64,000 nucleotides of DNA from Sceloporus undulatus (GCF_019175285.1 NC_056528.1:20957066-21021065); one strand, 5' to 3'; positions 13,301 to 23,589 are shown, counted from the stretch's first letter. Translations and numbers: made by a program. Notes: a model not told the origin generated them from the sequence alone.

Positions 13301-16300
13301 CTTCAATATCACAAGGACATCTTTTTTGAGCTAGTGCCAGTTAATGTAGGAAATGTGGAGCTCAATGAACAGATGGCCTAGAGGTGACATCAAAGACGGC
13401 TTTCTGTGTTCATAGGCAACAGAAAGAAACCATCCAGAAGTAACAAAAATTAAAATGAACAGTTCAGCAGAGCTAATGGCTCCTGGAAAACAAGTATGGG
13501 GCAGTGGAAGAGTGATGAAGATTAAGCTTGCCATCAAAGTGTGTTGAATTGCTGATAGCAGAGGGGGAGGGAGGTTCTGGAAGCTGGAGTAAAATGCATC
13601 TGGAGGGTACCAAGTCACAGAAAGCTGGTCTAGTTCTAGTCATAGCAGGAGAAGGGAGGGCCTTCTTCCATGTCCCAGTTAAACAAATCTCAGATGGCAT
13701 GAGAACCTCCATGAAAGATTGAAACGGGCATGCAGAATTTTCACAGTGAAAGTCTTTTAGATACCCCTGCTGTTTGCTTGAGATGGAAAGACTGACCATT
13801 GTGATATGTTGTACGGCAGCAACCTGTTGGACAGTGAAGCTGATGGCATCGAAGTGTCCTACAATGCGTGTGGGGTTCTCTCTCATATCATGTTTGATGG
13901 ACCAGAAGCCTGGATGATCTCTGAGCCCCGCAGAGAGGAAGTTGTGGACAGGATGTGGGCAGCCATTCAGCGCTGGGATGTCAATTCCAGGAGAAACATC
14001 AACTACCGGTGGGCAGCTTGTATAAAATAAATAGTGCAGTAATCTGGCCAGATGTTTAAAAAGCTGTTGCATTCCAGACCCATGCTTTATCATGTGGCAA
14101 CAATTTCCAGCAGACTTGTTTGCAAACGTTAAGACATCGCTCCATAACTCAGAAACAAAGATAGATTTGTGAGATTAAATGATTCCTGGAAGGTGTTTTA
14201 ATTACTTTTGTTGACAGAAAAATTTCTAAAATTTTGGTATCTCCTCGCCTTGTAAAAAAGCCACAGATGTGTGCTGTCCATCTTCCCTCCCCTCCACTTT
14301 ATGCTGATCCTTTCCTCCCCTTTTGGGGTTGTTTGCACAGGTCCTTTGAGCCAATCCTAAGACTTATACCTCAAGGAATTTCTCCTGTGAGTCAACAGTG
14401 GGCTACCTGGGCCCTCTACAACCTCGTCTCCGTCTATCGTAAGTTCCTTGTTCCCTCCATTCCTCCCACCCATGTCACACCTGCTTATGATAGACCAGCC
14501 GCATCAAGAGTGCCTCCTGATGGAAATAATATACAGTCAGCCCTCCACATTTGCTAGGGTTAAGGGCATGACCTCCAAAGCAGGAAAACCACAAATAACT
14601 CTAGGCCCTCCCAAACCATATTTAACGCACACAAGAAGTATGATCTGTAGATTAAGCTCACCATGAGTACCTTAGAGATTGTGGGATTCCTTCACAAGAA
14701 CAGCAGCAGGCAGCTGGCATGGCTTGCTGTTGCCTCTCCTGCTGCCCTAAACTATTTTTTATAGGTACTTACAAGCCTTGACACACTTTTGTAGACTCTC
14801 AATCCCATGAGGCTTGCAGTCCCTATTAAAAATGGCATTAGGGCAGCATAGGAGGTGGCAGCAAATAAATGTGAATAATCAAATCTGCAAAAGTTAGACC
14901 CACAAATGTAGAGGGTTGACTGTATTGGGCTGAATGTAACATCTTGTTTTATTAATAGTAGACAGTTGCTTTATTAATCTAGGGGACATATTTCTTCCCT
15001 CCATCATCTTTTTTTCTCCTGCATCTTCTCTTCCTGCTCCTCTTTGTTTTCCTTATCTCTTCCCCAATTTGTCTACTGGGTAGTGTTCCTTCACTAGAAA
15101 CACCACCACTCAATGTCTGAAAGCATTAATTTGTTTCCAAAAGCCACATTTTTAAGGTCAGTTTTATCACTGCTATAAAGTAGAGAGGGTGGAAACAAAT
15201 GCTTATCAAATGGGACAAAGCTAACAAACTGAATTTCAGCACAGAGAAATGTAAGGTACTGCACTTAGGGCAAAAAATAAACATGAAAATGAAATGGATA
15301 GATATAGGATGGGAGTCACCTGGCTACATGTGAATCCTAGTAGACCAAAGTTGAACATGAGTCAACAGTGTGATGAGGCAGCTAAAAAGGCCAATGCAAT
15401 TTTAGGTTACATCAATAAAAGTATAGTGTCTAGAATAGGGAAGTAATAGTGCCACTCTATTCTGCTCTGGTCAGGCCCCACCTGGAATACTGTGTCCAGT
15501 TCTGTGCACCACCATTAAAAAAGGATGTTGAGAAACTGGAGCGTGTCCAAAGGAGGGCGACCAAAATGGTGAAGGGTCTGGAAACCATGTCCTACGAGGA
15601 GAGACTTAGGGAGCTGGGTATGTTTAGCCTGGAGAAGAGAAGGTTAAGAGGGATATATGTTTAAATATTTTGAAGGGATGTCATTTTGAAGATAGAGCAA
15701 GCTTGTTTTCTGCTGCTCCAGAGATTAGGACCCAGAACAATGGATACAAGTTCCAGGAAACGAGATTCCACCTTAACATTAGGAGGAACTTCCTGAGAGT
15801 AAGGGCTGTTCAACAGTGGAACACACTTCTCGGAGTGTAGTGGAGTCTCCTTCCTTGGAGGGCTTTAAACAGAGGCTGGATGACCATCTGTTGAGGATGC
15901 TTTGATTTGGATTTACTGGATGGTCCTTGCGGTCTCTTCCAACTCTATGATTCTATGAAATGGGAGCCAACCATCTTTTATTCCTTTCCATATGCAGCTG
16001 AAAAATACTGCCCCCTGCTGATCAAAGAAGGCGGACTCCTTCTCCTGAGGGATATGATTAAAATGGCTTCAGCGAGACCAGAAACAAAGGAAATGGGACG
16101 GTAGGTTTACTGACCACGTTTCAGTACTATCCTCTTAATAGGAAAAAAAACCCTACAAAAAACCCACCTTAGCTGGGGTTAGAGGCACAGGATCTCCAAG
16201 AAAGTGGAAAACCCACAAATAAAAAACCACTGTGTATTTTTCTTACCTGTGCACACAGTGTCTGAGGCCTGTTACAGACTGCCAAAATAAAGCTGCTTCG

Positions 16301-16745
16301 GGTCTCTTTGGAGGTATGCTATTTAAATGATGCATGCACCCTAAGAATCCGGAAGCTGCACCAAAGCTGCCCTCCAGTGCTTAGGAATGGAGTGTGGCTT
16401 TGGCGCGACCTCCGGACTCTTAAGACCCATGCATCATTTAAATAGCATACCTCCAAAGAGACCCGAAGCAGCTTTATTTTGGCTGTCTGTAACAGGCCTA
16501 AGTCTCTGAATTACAACTTCTTAAAAAGCTTACCCACCACTGCACCAAGGCTTCATAATAATACCATTTTACCCATGTGTTTTTTTCACCTCCCCAAATC
16601 TGTTTATTGTGAGGCTTGTCACCAAAATTGGCTCACAAGGCTGACACTTTGCTGGTTTCCTTATCTCCTCCTCATTTCCCTTTCTAGGAACGTCATAGAA
16701 CACTGCAATAACTATATGGATGAGAACATGGACACGTCAAGATAG
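1053..16745 (+). CDS. ZER1: ZER1, CUL2 ubiquitin-ligase substrate receptor (Gly/N-degron), complete coding region in 15 exons
   Basis: Coding exons: 1199-1356, 2044-2194, 2909-3339, 4573-4749, 5717-5831, 6384-6530, 7187-7360, 8718-8933, 10537-10578, 11135-11254, 12625-12740, 13820-14008, 14341-14438, 15998-16100 and 16688-16745. All junctions are GT-AG and phases agree; the total of 2295 nt gives 764 aa (human ZER1 766). I chose the ATG at 1199 because it begins [10 protein letters not shown], the family's conserved start. An SLxxLCxxxC segment near residue 8 fits an elongin-C BC box. Leucine-rich repeats fill roughly residues 100-330, and armadillo-like helices run from about 420 to the end, MDTSR. 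Known family role: with CUL2, elongin B/C and RBX1 it ubiquitinates proteins carrying N-terminal glycine. The reported human pocket residues W552, D556 and N597 correspond here to W550, D554 and N595. Introns hold CR1, MITE and Bov-B pieces but no disruption of coding exons. ZYG11B is the closest paralogue, but the N-terminus and length fit ZER1. Confidence 0.97.
1440..1506 (-). mobile_element. Sauria-type SINE, tRNA-like head fragment
   Basis: The reverse complement gives the tRNA-like head of the SINE family seen in fuller form at 48236-48475 (a B-box-like region followed by a GGATTCAAT-type stretch). It lies in ZER1 intron 1. Confidence 0.55.
1530..1860. mobile_element. Palindromic MITE, two separated halves
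   Basis: Positions 1530-1642 and 1752-1860 are opposite arms of the same palindromic element family as 31975-32175. The arms carry 'CCCAGAATTCCATAGCA' and the complementary 'TATGGAATTCTGGG', and end in 'TTATTTCTGCAGT'. The middle is diverged and contains about 110 bp of unrelated sequence, so this may be one old copy or two. Confidence 0.6.
3760..4345. mobile_element. Bov-B (RTE) LINE pieces in ZER1 intron 3
   Basis: Minus strand 4060-4345 translates as a degraded LINE reverse-transcriptase C-terminus with '[10 protein letters not shown]' followed by a 'GKV...RRP...RW' run. This matches the Bov-B/RTE pattern LxYFGHxMR...GKxxGxRRRGRPxxRW. Positions 3760-3815 (+) look like a Bov-B-type 3' tail ('GGTCACCATAAGTTGAAGT'). 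The opposite orientations suggest two insertions. Confidence 0.6.
4960..5640. repeat. Old LINE/L2-like 3' fragment and unassigned repeat
   Basis: Positions 5030-5150 contain 'AATTGCCCCCAACAAGC' followed by 'TCATTTTACCGACCTC', a signature of old LINE/SINE 3' ends common in squamates. Positions 5400-5640 are not recognised. All of this lies in ZER1 intron 4. Confidence 0.35.
5985..6165 (+). mobile_element. CR1 LINE fragment
   Basis: The segment parallels the 3' coding end of the CR1 copy at 15185-15958. Its translation reads close to '[17 protein letters not shown]', matching CR1 '[18 protein letters not shown]'. It lies in ZER1 intron 5. Confidence 0.65.
6660..7045 (+). mobile_element. Two Tigger/mariner-like MITEs
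   Basis: Positions 6670-6890 begin with 'CAGGTATCCCTTATCTAGA', like a Tigger-type terminal repeat. Positions 6908-7045 begin 'CAGTTGTCCCTCCATACCC', a diverged copy of the CAGTCAGCCCTCCATATCC family found at 10257, 21756, 54405, 56355 and 58355. Both are in ZER1 intron 6. Confidence 0.55.
7361..8717. other. ZER1 intron 7, unassigned sequence
   Basis: This 1.36 kb intron has no repeat I can name with confidence. Positions 7545-7770 keep open frames in two registers, but I recognise no protein family and see no splice support for an exon, so I treat it as intronic. Confidence 0.5.
9465..9705. mobile_element. Small foldback MITE scrap and CR1 3' end
   Basis: Positions 9465-9560 carry 'CAGATCCCAGAATCCC' and an inverted 'GAGAGTTGAAGTCCAGAAC', typical of a common sauropsid foldback element. 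Positions 9645-9705 (minus) are a CR1 3' terminus: 'ATCATAGAGTTGGAAGAGA' is the complement of the characteristic end 'TTCCAACTCTATGATTCTA'. Confidence 0.6.
10257..10473 (+). mobile_element. Tc1/mariner (Tigger-like) MITE
   Basis: It begins 'CAGTCAGCCCTCCATATCC' and ends near 'AAGGGCCCACTTT', with the internal marker 'AACCTTGATTTTAT'. It is a near full-length member of the family also at 21756, 54405, 56355 and 58355. It ends about 60 bp upstream of the 42-bp ZER1 exon 9. Confidence 0.75.
11135..12740 (+). CDS. ZER1: ZER1 exons 10 and 11: glycine-degron pocket
   Basis: Exon 10 (11135-11254) encodes SALWNITDE, with W550 and D554. Exon 11 (12625-12740) encodes LLGNVAE, with N595 and E598. These match the ZER1/ZYG11B pocket that binds a free N-terminal glycine, as known from published structures of the human proteins. 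All pocket residues I can place are intact, so the lizard protein should keep its substrate specificity. The 1.37 kb intron between the exons contains no recognised repeat except a tcccaga-type MITE scrap near 11750-11860. Confidence 0.85.
14532..14932 (+). mobile_element. Second Tigger-like MITE family, full length
   Basis: Left end 'ACAGTCAGCCCTCCACATT' and right end 'TAGAGGGTTGACTGTA' form terminal inverted repeats about 400 bp apart. A partial copy of the same family is at 16165-16245. Both lie in introns of ZER1. Confidence 0.7.
15185..15958 (+). mobile_element. CR1 LINE, 3' 0.77 kb
   Basis: This is a 5'-truncated CR1 ending at the family's characteristic 'CAACTCTATGATTCTATG'. It keeps a readable C-terminal ORF piece (15449-15664) with '[13 protein letters not shown]', '[14 protein letters not shown]' and '[17 protein letters not shown]'. 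The right end is only about 40 bp from the acceptor of ZER1 exon 14 at 15998. Confidence 0.9.
16264..16500. mobile_element. Foldback MITE with near-identical long arms
   Basis: The left arm starts 'AGGCCTGTTACAGACTGCC' and the right arm ends with its complement, 'TCTGTAACAGGCCT'. By eye the outer 72 bp differ at one base, and similarity continues inward with more changes. It lies in the last ZER1 intron. Superfamily is unknown; no clean target-site duplication could be fixed. Confidence 0.85.
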
Positions 16746-17073
16746 AGGTGAGAGTGTGGTGATCCACCTCCCACCTGTGCCGTTTCCAGCGTCTCTCCAG
16801 CTCACTGTACATAGGTTGGACTTTCTCACCAGCTTAGCTGTTGGAAGGAGCTCTTGATTAATTCATTGTATGTGTGTTTGCGTGTGTGTATGTCTAAAAA
16901 GACCCTCGACAAATGAGGGAGAATCAGTGCTCCTGAGCATAATTTGCTGGGGCAGACCATTTTGCACATGGAGAACAAAAACGGCTTTCTTTTGAATAAT
17001 GGATTCGCTCCCCACTTTCCCTTCTTGTTTAATGAAAAGGACAAATTGGAGTTTGTGTGAGTATGATTTCTCT

Positions 17074-17107
17074 GAAAGAAAGAAAGAAAGAAAGAAAGAA
17101 AGAAGAA
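17074..17107 (+). repeat. (GAAA)n microsatellite
   Basis: About eight uninterrupted GAAA units in the ZER1 3' UTR. Confidence 0.95.
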
Positions 17108-19224
17108 GCAATGATAGCATGATGTGTGTCTGTTAACCTTTTGTAGAGAGAACTGAAAGCCACAAATGGAGGGTGAACATGGCAACCTGGCTGTAATTTG
17201 GAAATACTCTTCTCCCATCCTATCTGCCTCCACCAGTGGTTTTTTTAAACTTCCAGGTGATTGCTCTGCCATTTGTCTTGCATGCGGTCTTGTGATGCTT
17301 GCAACAACAAAAAAGGAGAGGGGAAAGGATTTTGGTTCAAAATCAACAGGTTGGCTCCAGGATCTGCCTTTCTGCAGATAGAAGGGGGTCTCTTCCAGGA
17401 AAGGGCCCCATCATATTTGGGAGAGATCCTTTTGCCTTCCACAATACAACTCACCCAATTTGGCAGTATCTCCTCAGCCCTCTGCCAGTCTGGTGGTGTG
17501 TGCCTACATCTGAATGTAACACAGTGTTTGGGTGGGTCCCCTTTTAAGACATATACCAGGAGTGGGCAAAGTGTAAATCACCGGCCACATGGGTACTGTG
17601 AAGCCCTGCAGTGCCCCCCAATGCCCTGTTTTTTTGCCACCTTGTATGCTCGCTGGGGCATAAAATTTAGGCCTTTTTTTTTTTTTAGCAAGAAGGGAAC
17701 AAGAGGTGACTTCTATTCACTTCCTTTTGTTTTAAAAAAGGAATCTTTTGGACCTAAAATGGCAGAGAAGGGGGACTAAAGCATGGTGAAAATGCCCTCA
17801 CACTCCCAGACTGCATGTGGGATAAACAAATTTTTAACACAATGTTGTGTGTGTTGGTGGTGCAACCCTCCAAGGTATTCTGGAAAGCTAATGCCTTGCC
17901 CAGATGTTCACCCCTTGGCGGCACAGTGGTTACATTGGCCAGCCAGCAGTCCAGATGCTCCTGTTTGTACCTGACCAGGCGGAGGAGCCAAGCCAAAACA
18001 GCTGGCTTTGTAGAGCCAGGTGGAACCTTATTGATCACTTGATCTGCCCTGACTTGATAGCTAGTGGCAGTGCTATCTTCTTGGCCATCCAAACCTGTGG
18101 CCCCAAAGTGCAGCAGAGACCAAGCCAACATGGCTGGTGGCTGTTAGGCCAGTAAGGTTCAAAGAACACTAGTGGTCCAGCTGTTGAAATCCTTGGTTGA
18201 AAACCAAATCAATATTTGTCACTGAGGGGAAAAGAAGAGTGGATTATGGGTTGCCTGGGTTGCCCTTACTGTTATTTTGTACTGCAAATTAATTTCCGGA
18301 TGTGAGTGGGAAGTTTTTAATGCCATAAAATCAGAGAAATGTGGAGAGGTGCAAGTTATTCAGAATTTAACTTTTCTCTCTCCTCCTTTCCCAAGTAGAG
18401 AAAGTGTACATCTTGTGAAAGACTGAATCCTGAAAAATCTTGTCTCTGGAGTTTTGTATTCTTTGTTGTAAACTACAGACAAAACCAAGCAGAGTCCTTT
18501 TATTTTAAAATGATGAATTGTAAGTTCCTTAGGGATTTATCATTACTGCCATGTTTTTCATGACCAGGGAACAGAAATGAAAATGATCCGGAGCTACTCC
18601 GATGAAACAGGCCACATTGTTTGGGGTGCAACCAAACCCACAGTGCTAAAAACAAGTGGAGCTCACTGGGGAAAAGGGGGAATAGGGCAAGTTAAGTCCC
18701 ACATCAACAGTGTTGTGAGTGCATAATTTCACTTTTCTCCATTGATGCCTAATGGGGTGAGAGATCTCTGGCTCTGCCATTCACTCCTGTGGCAAAAGTA
18801 AAGCACTCTTCTCATAAATACAGTTTCTGTCAAGGCAAACCCACTTTGTCATTCATACCAGATAATTTGAACTTGACCCCTACCTCTCAAAAGTGCCTGA
18901 AATAGATGGACTTCTTACCTAGGCTCATCATAGCGGTTGCCATTTGGCTAGGCTTTGGCCTGAAATGGCGCATTGCTGCTCAGCTAACAATAGGAGGAAA
19001 TACTCCTGTATTTACATAAGTCAAGAGCCCAAACAGAGGCTTCTCCCTGTCTCTCCTCCAACTCAAACCTAGCGAAACCAGCTCCCATTTCTTAGGGCTG
19101 AGGGCTTAGGAAAAAGATGCTAAAATGCACAGGGAAACATTGGTAGCATGGAAAGATGGGGAGAGGGAGAATAGCTTTCAGTTGCAATGGATTCCAATTG
19201 CAAGAATTAGGTGAACTTAGGTGA

Positions 19225-19450
19225 AAACCAGAATGGTGTAGTGGACTGAGAGTTGGGGTAGGATCTGGAGCAACCAGGGTTCGAATCCCCACTCAGCCAC
19301 GGACAACCCACTGGGACATTTGGAGAAATCGTACTCCTTCATCTTCAGAGGAAACCAATGGCAAATCTCCTCTGAAGAAATGTTGCCAGGAAAACCCTAT
19401 CACAGAGTAGACATCAGTGGGAATTAACTTGAAGTCATATCAAAACATAA
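19225..19450 (+). mobile_element. Sauria-type SINE
   Basis: The tRNA-like head contains 'GGTTCGAATCCCCACTC' (B-box GGTTCGAATCC). The body has 'AATGGCAAATCTCCTCTGA' and 'CCAGGAAAACCCTAT', and the tail 'AACTTGAAGTCATAT' resembles the Bov-B 3' end. This is the standard order for squamate Sauria SINEs. Confidence 0.8.
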
Positions 19451-20562
19451 TAAAGGCAAGTAGTTAAAAAGGTCTTATTCAACTAAAAACATGTCCCTGA
19501 ATCAATTATTGAGCAGCATTTTTTTAAATTCAGTATTGAAATCCAAAAAGTCTGGGTAGCAAGCCCCATCTTAGAAGAGGCATTTCTTTAATTTAATTTC
19601 TTGATTAATTGACTAAAAATTGTCTGCTATGGCTTATTAAACCAGGCAAGAGGCAAAGGATCAGTTTTTGTTCTAACTGTAGCTTCTGAATCTAACTTGA
19701 ATTAGGGATGTCAGATGTCCTTCTTTTAGACAACCTTGCAGGTGATTCCCATGATTTGTTTAATATTGGCCATGCTTGGTGACAGGGGAGGGAGGGGGGG
19801 GAGTATGAACATCCATAGTAGCTGAAGGGCTGGCTACCCCACTTTGGATCTTGCAATGAAAAACTTTATATAGAGTATAGAGTTCTGAGGGATTGCCTTT
19901 CATTGTGTCTGGGATTCACACTTTCCTTGAGCTTGAATTGCCATAATTGCAGCTATCTTGTCCTGTAGATTTCTGTGAGATCTTAAGCATGACAGACTTC
20001 CCCTGGATTGGTGCGCTCAGCATTTTGTACAGAGCTGCAACATCCTTCTCCATCCCATTTCAATCATAAACTTCCATTAGAGCCGAGAGCTCATGCCATA
20101 TCTCTCAAGCTCAGCACAGCCACCCTCAAATTTCTGAGATCCAGGTAGAACTCCATTCCTCCTGCTACTCTGTTCAGGTATCCTTTTTGTTTCATCTTGT
20201 GTGGGGACAAAACAGGTGAGCGTTTCCCCATTTGCACTTAGATTGGGAAGGCTAGCCATGGATCTCCTCGTATCCCTTGGTGACTTGAAAACACAAAATG
20301 TTTTCCTTCCTTATTGCTGCTCTTGAACCTGATAAGAGAAGCAGTTTTTTGGACTACACCTCCCAGAGTCCCATGGGCAGCATGCTTTTCCAAGCTTAAG
20401 GCTAGATATACCATGAGGTCATCTAGCCTCAGATTGTTTGTGCTAGGGCAGAAACTCATGGGTTAAAACCCTTTGAAGGCATGTGCTCTGGTATTGGAGG
20501 GGGCTCCCGCTTTGCCTTAAATTGGGGTATCCCCACTGTATCTGTCCCTAGAATCAGTACAG

Positions 20563-21375
20563 AATCATAGGGTTGGAAGGAACCCTAGGGCTATCCAGTC
20601 CAACCCCATACTGCCATGCAGGAATACACAATCAAAGCACCCCTGACAGATGACCATCCAGCCTGTTTAAAAACCTCCAAAGAAGGAGAGACTACCACTC
20701 TCTGAGGGAGGGAGTTCCACTATGAAACAGATCTTACTGTCTTGAAGGTCTACCTAACGTTGGGTAGAACCTGTTTTCCTCTAGTTTGAATGCATTGTTC
20801 CGTGTCCTGTTCTCTGGAGCAGCAGAAAAGAAGCTTGCTTGCAGTATTGACACCCCTTCAAATACTTAAACAGGGCTGTCACCACTTAACCTTCTCCAAG
20901 CTGAAGATATCCAGCTCCCTAAGCCTCTCCACATAGGATTTTATGGTTTCCAAAGGTTTCACCGTTTTGGTCATCCTCCTCTGGACATCCTCCAGCTTGT
21001 CAACATCCTTTTTGTATTGTAGTGCCCAGAACTGGACACAGTATTCCAGATGAAATCTGACCAAAGAATCGAATGGTACTATTAGTTTATTAATTCTAGA
21101 GAAGAAGATGCAGTGATCTTGTTTTCTTCTTCTCCAGTGAACAAGAACCAATGGATTCAAATGACAAAAGAGATGCTGCCTAAGCAGTAGGAGGAAAGTA
21201 ATGACTGTAAGAGCAGTTTGGCACTGGAATAGATGATCTCAGAAGCCAATGGACGCTCCATCTTTGGAAGCTTTTAAACAGATGGGTATTTTCCAGGTGT
21301 GCTTTAGTTGTATATTCCTACAAGTCATGGGGCTGGACTAGCTGGTCCTTGGAGTCCCTTCCAAAACTACTTTTG
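20563..21375. mobile_element. Two CR1 fragments in opposite orientation
   Basis: Positions 20563-21075 are CR1 on the minus strand, starting at its 3' end ('GGTTGGAAGGAACCC') and running through '[11 protein letters not shown]' and '[10 protein letters not shown]' codons. Positions 21100-21375 are CR1 on the plus strand, ending near 'CTTGGAGTCCCTTCC'. The two meet head to head with little between them. Confidence 0.8.
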
Positions 21376-21755
21376 AGTTCTTCAGTTGGTGGGTCAAGGA
21401 GCCACTTTGTCCATGAGATGTGAAGGTAGACAATGCAGCAACGTTGCTGAAGAGATCTGGATCTGTTGGCAAGCCTTTCTCACACACATATATAGCCCAC
21501 ATCCCTGAGTGAAAGGTGAAAACCAAAATATAATGAGAGAGAGTTTTGTCTCTCTTGGCCAGAAGGCCTCAATAGCTGCTTTCCCCAAATACAAAACCTT
21601 TTACAGAGCCTCTTGATATGGAAGTGAGCTAAATCCTTGCTTCATAAACAGAAGCTTGCTGCTTTGGTGATTCCGTTCTGGTTTCAAATGTCTATTCTTG
21701 TGCCGGTCTAATTTTTTCCTTGGTTCCAGATGTAACCAAGAATGCAAAAGGAAAG

Positions 21756-21985
21756 TACAGTCAGCCCTCAGTATCCACAAGTTCTTTATCCATGGATACC
21801 ATCATCTGCAGCTTGAAAATATTCAAAAATATGCTAATTCCAAAAAACAAACCTTGATTTTGTCATTGGATGTTAGGGACGCCATTTTACCATGCCATTG
21901 TTTCCAATGGGCCTTGAGCACTCATGGATTTTGGTATCCACAGGAGTCCTGGAACCAAAGCCCAGTGGATACCGAGAGATGAAAA
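21756..21985 (+). mobile_element. Tc1/mariner (Tigger-like) MITE
   Basis: Starts 'ACAGTCAGCCCTCAGTATCC', keeps the marker 'AACCTTGATTTTGTCATT' and ends near 'AGTGGATACC'. Same family as 10257-10473. Confidence 0.75.
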
Positions 21986-22222
21986 GTGGATATTTCCCAA
22001 AATACCGCTGTGTCTATTTCCCAGGTTTCCTGTTCCAATTCACACCTGAAAGGAAGCTGGGGAGGGGTGAAGTGGCTTCACTGCTGATTCCTTTCCATTT
22101 TAAACCGAATTAACTATTCCCGTAGTCTCTGGTTTGAACGGCCTCTTCTTGGTCTCGGTGTCTGTGATGAGAGTTTGATTTTGGGCTATGACTAACTATT
22201 TTGTTTGCTGTCATACGTTCTC

Positions 22223-22228
22223 AATAAA
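22223..22228 (+). terminator. Candidate poly(A) signal, possibly ZER1
   Basis: AATAAA followed about 35 bp later by 'TGTGTGTTTGTGTGTTTTG', a good GT-rich downstream element. It lies 5.5 kb beyond the ZER1 stop, so assignment to ZER1 is an inference; transcript ends would settle it. Confidence 0.45.
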
Positions 22229-22344
22229 CGAGGAAGACTATTCAGCTTTGCCTCTTCAGTAATTGTGTGTTTGTGTGTTTTGCATGCGCATTTATCTCCT
22301 ACCTCTAAACTGTCTGAGATGGGGGCAAGCAGTGGTCCTTTTTC

Positions 22345-23260
22345 AGGTGTTGTTGGACTGCCGCTCCCATCAGACCTAGTCAGCGTAGCCACTTCTTCCG
22401 TAGGCCCTCCGGCTCCACTGGCAAATAATACCTCCCAGAATCCTAGTCAAAGACCAAATCAGGATATTGTTGGAGGTGGTCATCATGGAGGGAGATGTCC
22501 ACATCAACATTGGCCGCCTCATCTGCCTTGGTCCCAAGGCAGGCCCTGTTGTGTTGGGATGGAGAACCATGATCCCGTGGGCTCACATTGAAAGCCCGAC
22601 TTAGGTCCATCTCTTCCCCAGACTTGGAGTCAGAGTCTAGACGAACGATCTACAAGACATGGGACTGGGAACTGCAGTCGATACCGAAGCCTCTGGATCG
22701 GCCCCCTGAGCAGCCGCTGGGGCTCTACATCTGGCAGAAGGCTCCTTGCGGCTCGATCTCGGTGTAGGAGAAGCTGAACAGGCCCATTTAGAGGCTGGAC
22801 GATCGGAGGACTTATCCCTCTTGGAGGAAGACTGTCCTTGGTATGTTTCCATTTGGAGGACCTACTAGCCTCAGAACTATAGTCCTTTGAGGATCTTTCT
22901 TTGGCCTTATCAGACATCTTAGGATCTTTGGAGGCCTTTTCCTTGGGTTTAGACTTGTCCTTACTTGAGGAGGACGAATGGGCCTTAGGAGAGCCCTCCA
23001 AGGCGGGAGCAGAGGCCGGTCTCAAGGCCTGGCCCCAGAGTGCCGCCTTCAACTTCAGGCCCCTATTCTTGAGGGCCTGCGCAATCATGGACTTACAGCA
23101 AGGACATGTCTTGGGGTTATGGGCTTCCCCCAAACAGAAAAGACAGGACTTGCGGTGGTCCGAAGTAGGGATTTTAGCCCCGCGTCGTTTGAAGGAATCC
23201 ACCTTCTTCATTGTAAAATCACTTGACGTCAGAGTAGTCAAACAAGCTGTTGAGTCTAGT
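22345..23260 (-). mobile_element. DIRS-type retroelement fossil, gag-like part
   Basis: On the minus strand a gag-like reading region of about 200 codons contains a zinc-finger-like 'CLFCLGEAHNPKTCPCC' and then a Ser/Lys-rich stretch, the pattern I know from gag-like ORF1 of vertebrate DIRS elements (tyrosine-recombinase retrotransposons). No reverse transcriptase or recombinase is attached, so it is a fragment; it is broken, with a few breaks. It ends close to the ZDHHC12 promoter. Family assignment is by motif only. Confidence 0.65.
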
Positions 23261-23376
23261 TGCTAGCACTGCGGATGAAGGCAACTGAGCAAAGAGTGGG
23301 AACGCTAAGGGACTATATAAAGGCAGGGGGAGCTGCCGGCAAAAAGTTGCAATCTGAAGTTTGCCCGGTGATTCCA

Positions 23377-23525
23377 AAACTGTAGTTTTGTGAGACGTTT
23401 AGCCTCCTCTGTCAGAGAGCTCTGGAGCCACAATAAACTTCAATTCCCAGAATTCCATAGCAGGGAGCCAGGGCGTTTAAAGCGGTGTCAAACCGGATTA
23501 TTCCTGCAGTGCGGACGCATATACT
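23377..23525. mobile_element. Palindromic MITE, partial
   Basis: Contains 'TGTCAGAGAGCTCTGG', 'CAATTCCCAGAATTCCATAG' and the end 'GGATTATTCCTGCAGTG' of the 31975 family. It sits between the DIRS fossil and the ZDHHC12 promoter. Confidence 0.75.
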
Positions 23526-23589
23526 TCTGACATGGAACCTCTTTTCCTCGCTTTCCGTCCTTGAAGCCACAATTGGCTACCATTCCCTC

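Larger units (their letters stand above)
16746..22250 (+). other. ZER1 3' UTR and downstream repeats
   Basis: After the stop at 16743-16745 no further coding sequence is seen. Simple repeats and MITE scraps occur (GAAA run 17074-17107; 'AGGAGTGGGCAAAGTG' element near 17546). No AATAAA occurs within the first 2.7 kb. One at 19449-19454 lies in a SINE tail. The best candidate is at 22223-22228, followed by a GT-rich tract at about 22261-22281. Either the 3' UTR is unusually long or a variant signal is used earlier. Confidence 0.5.
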
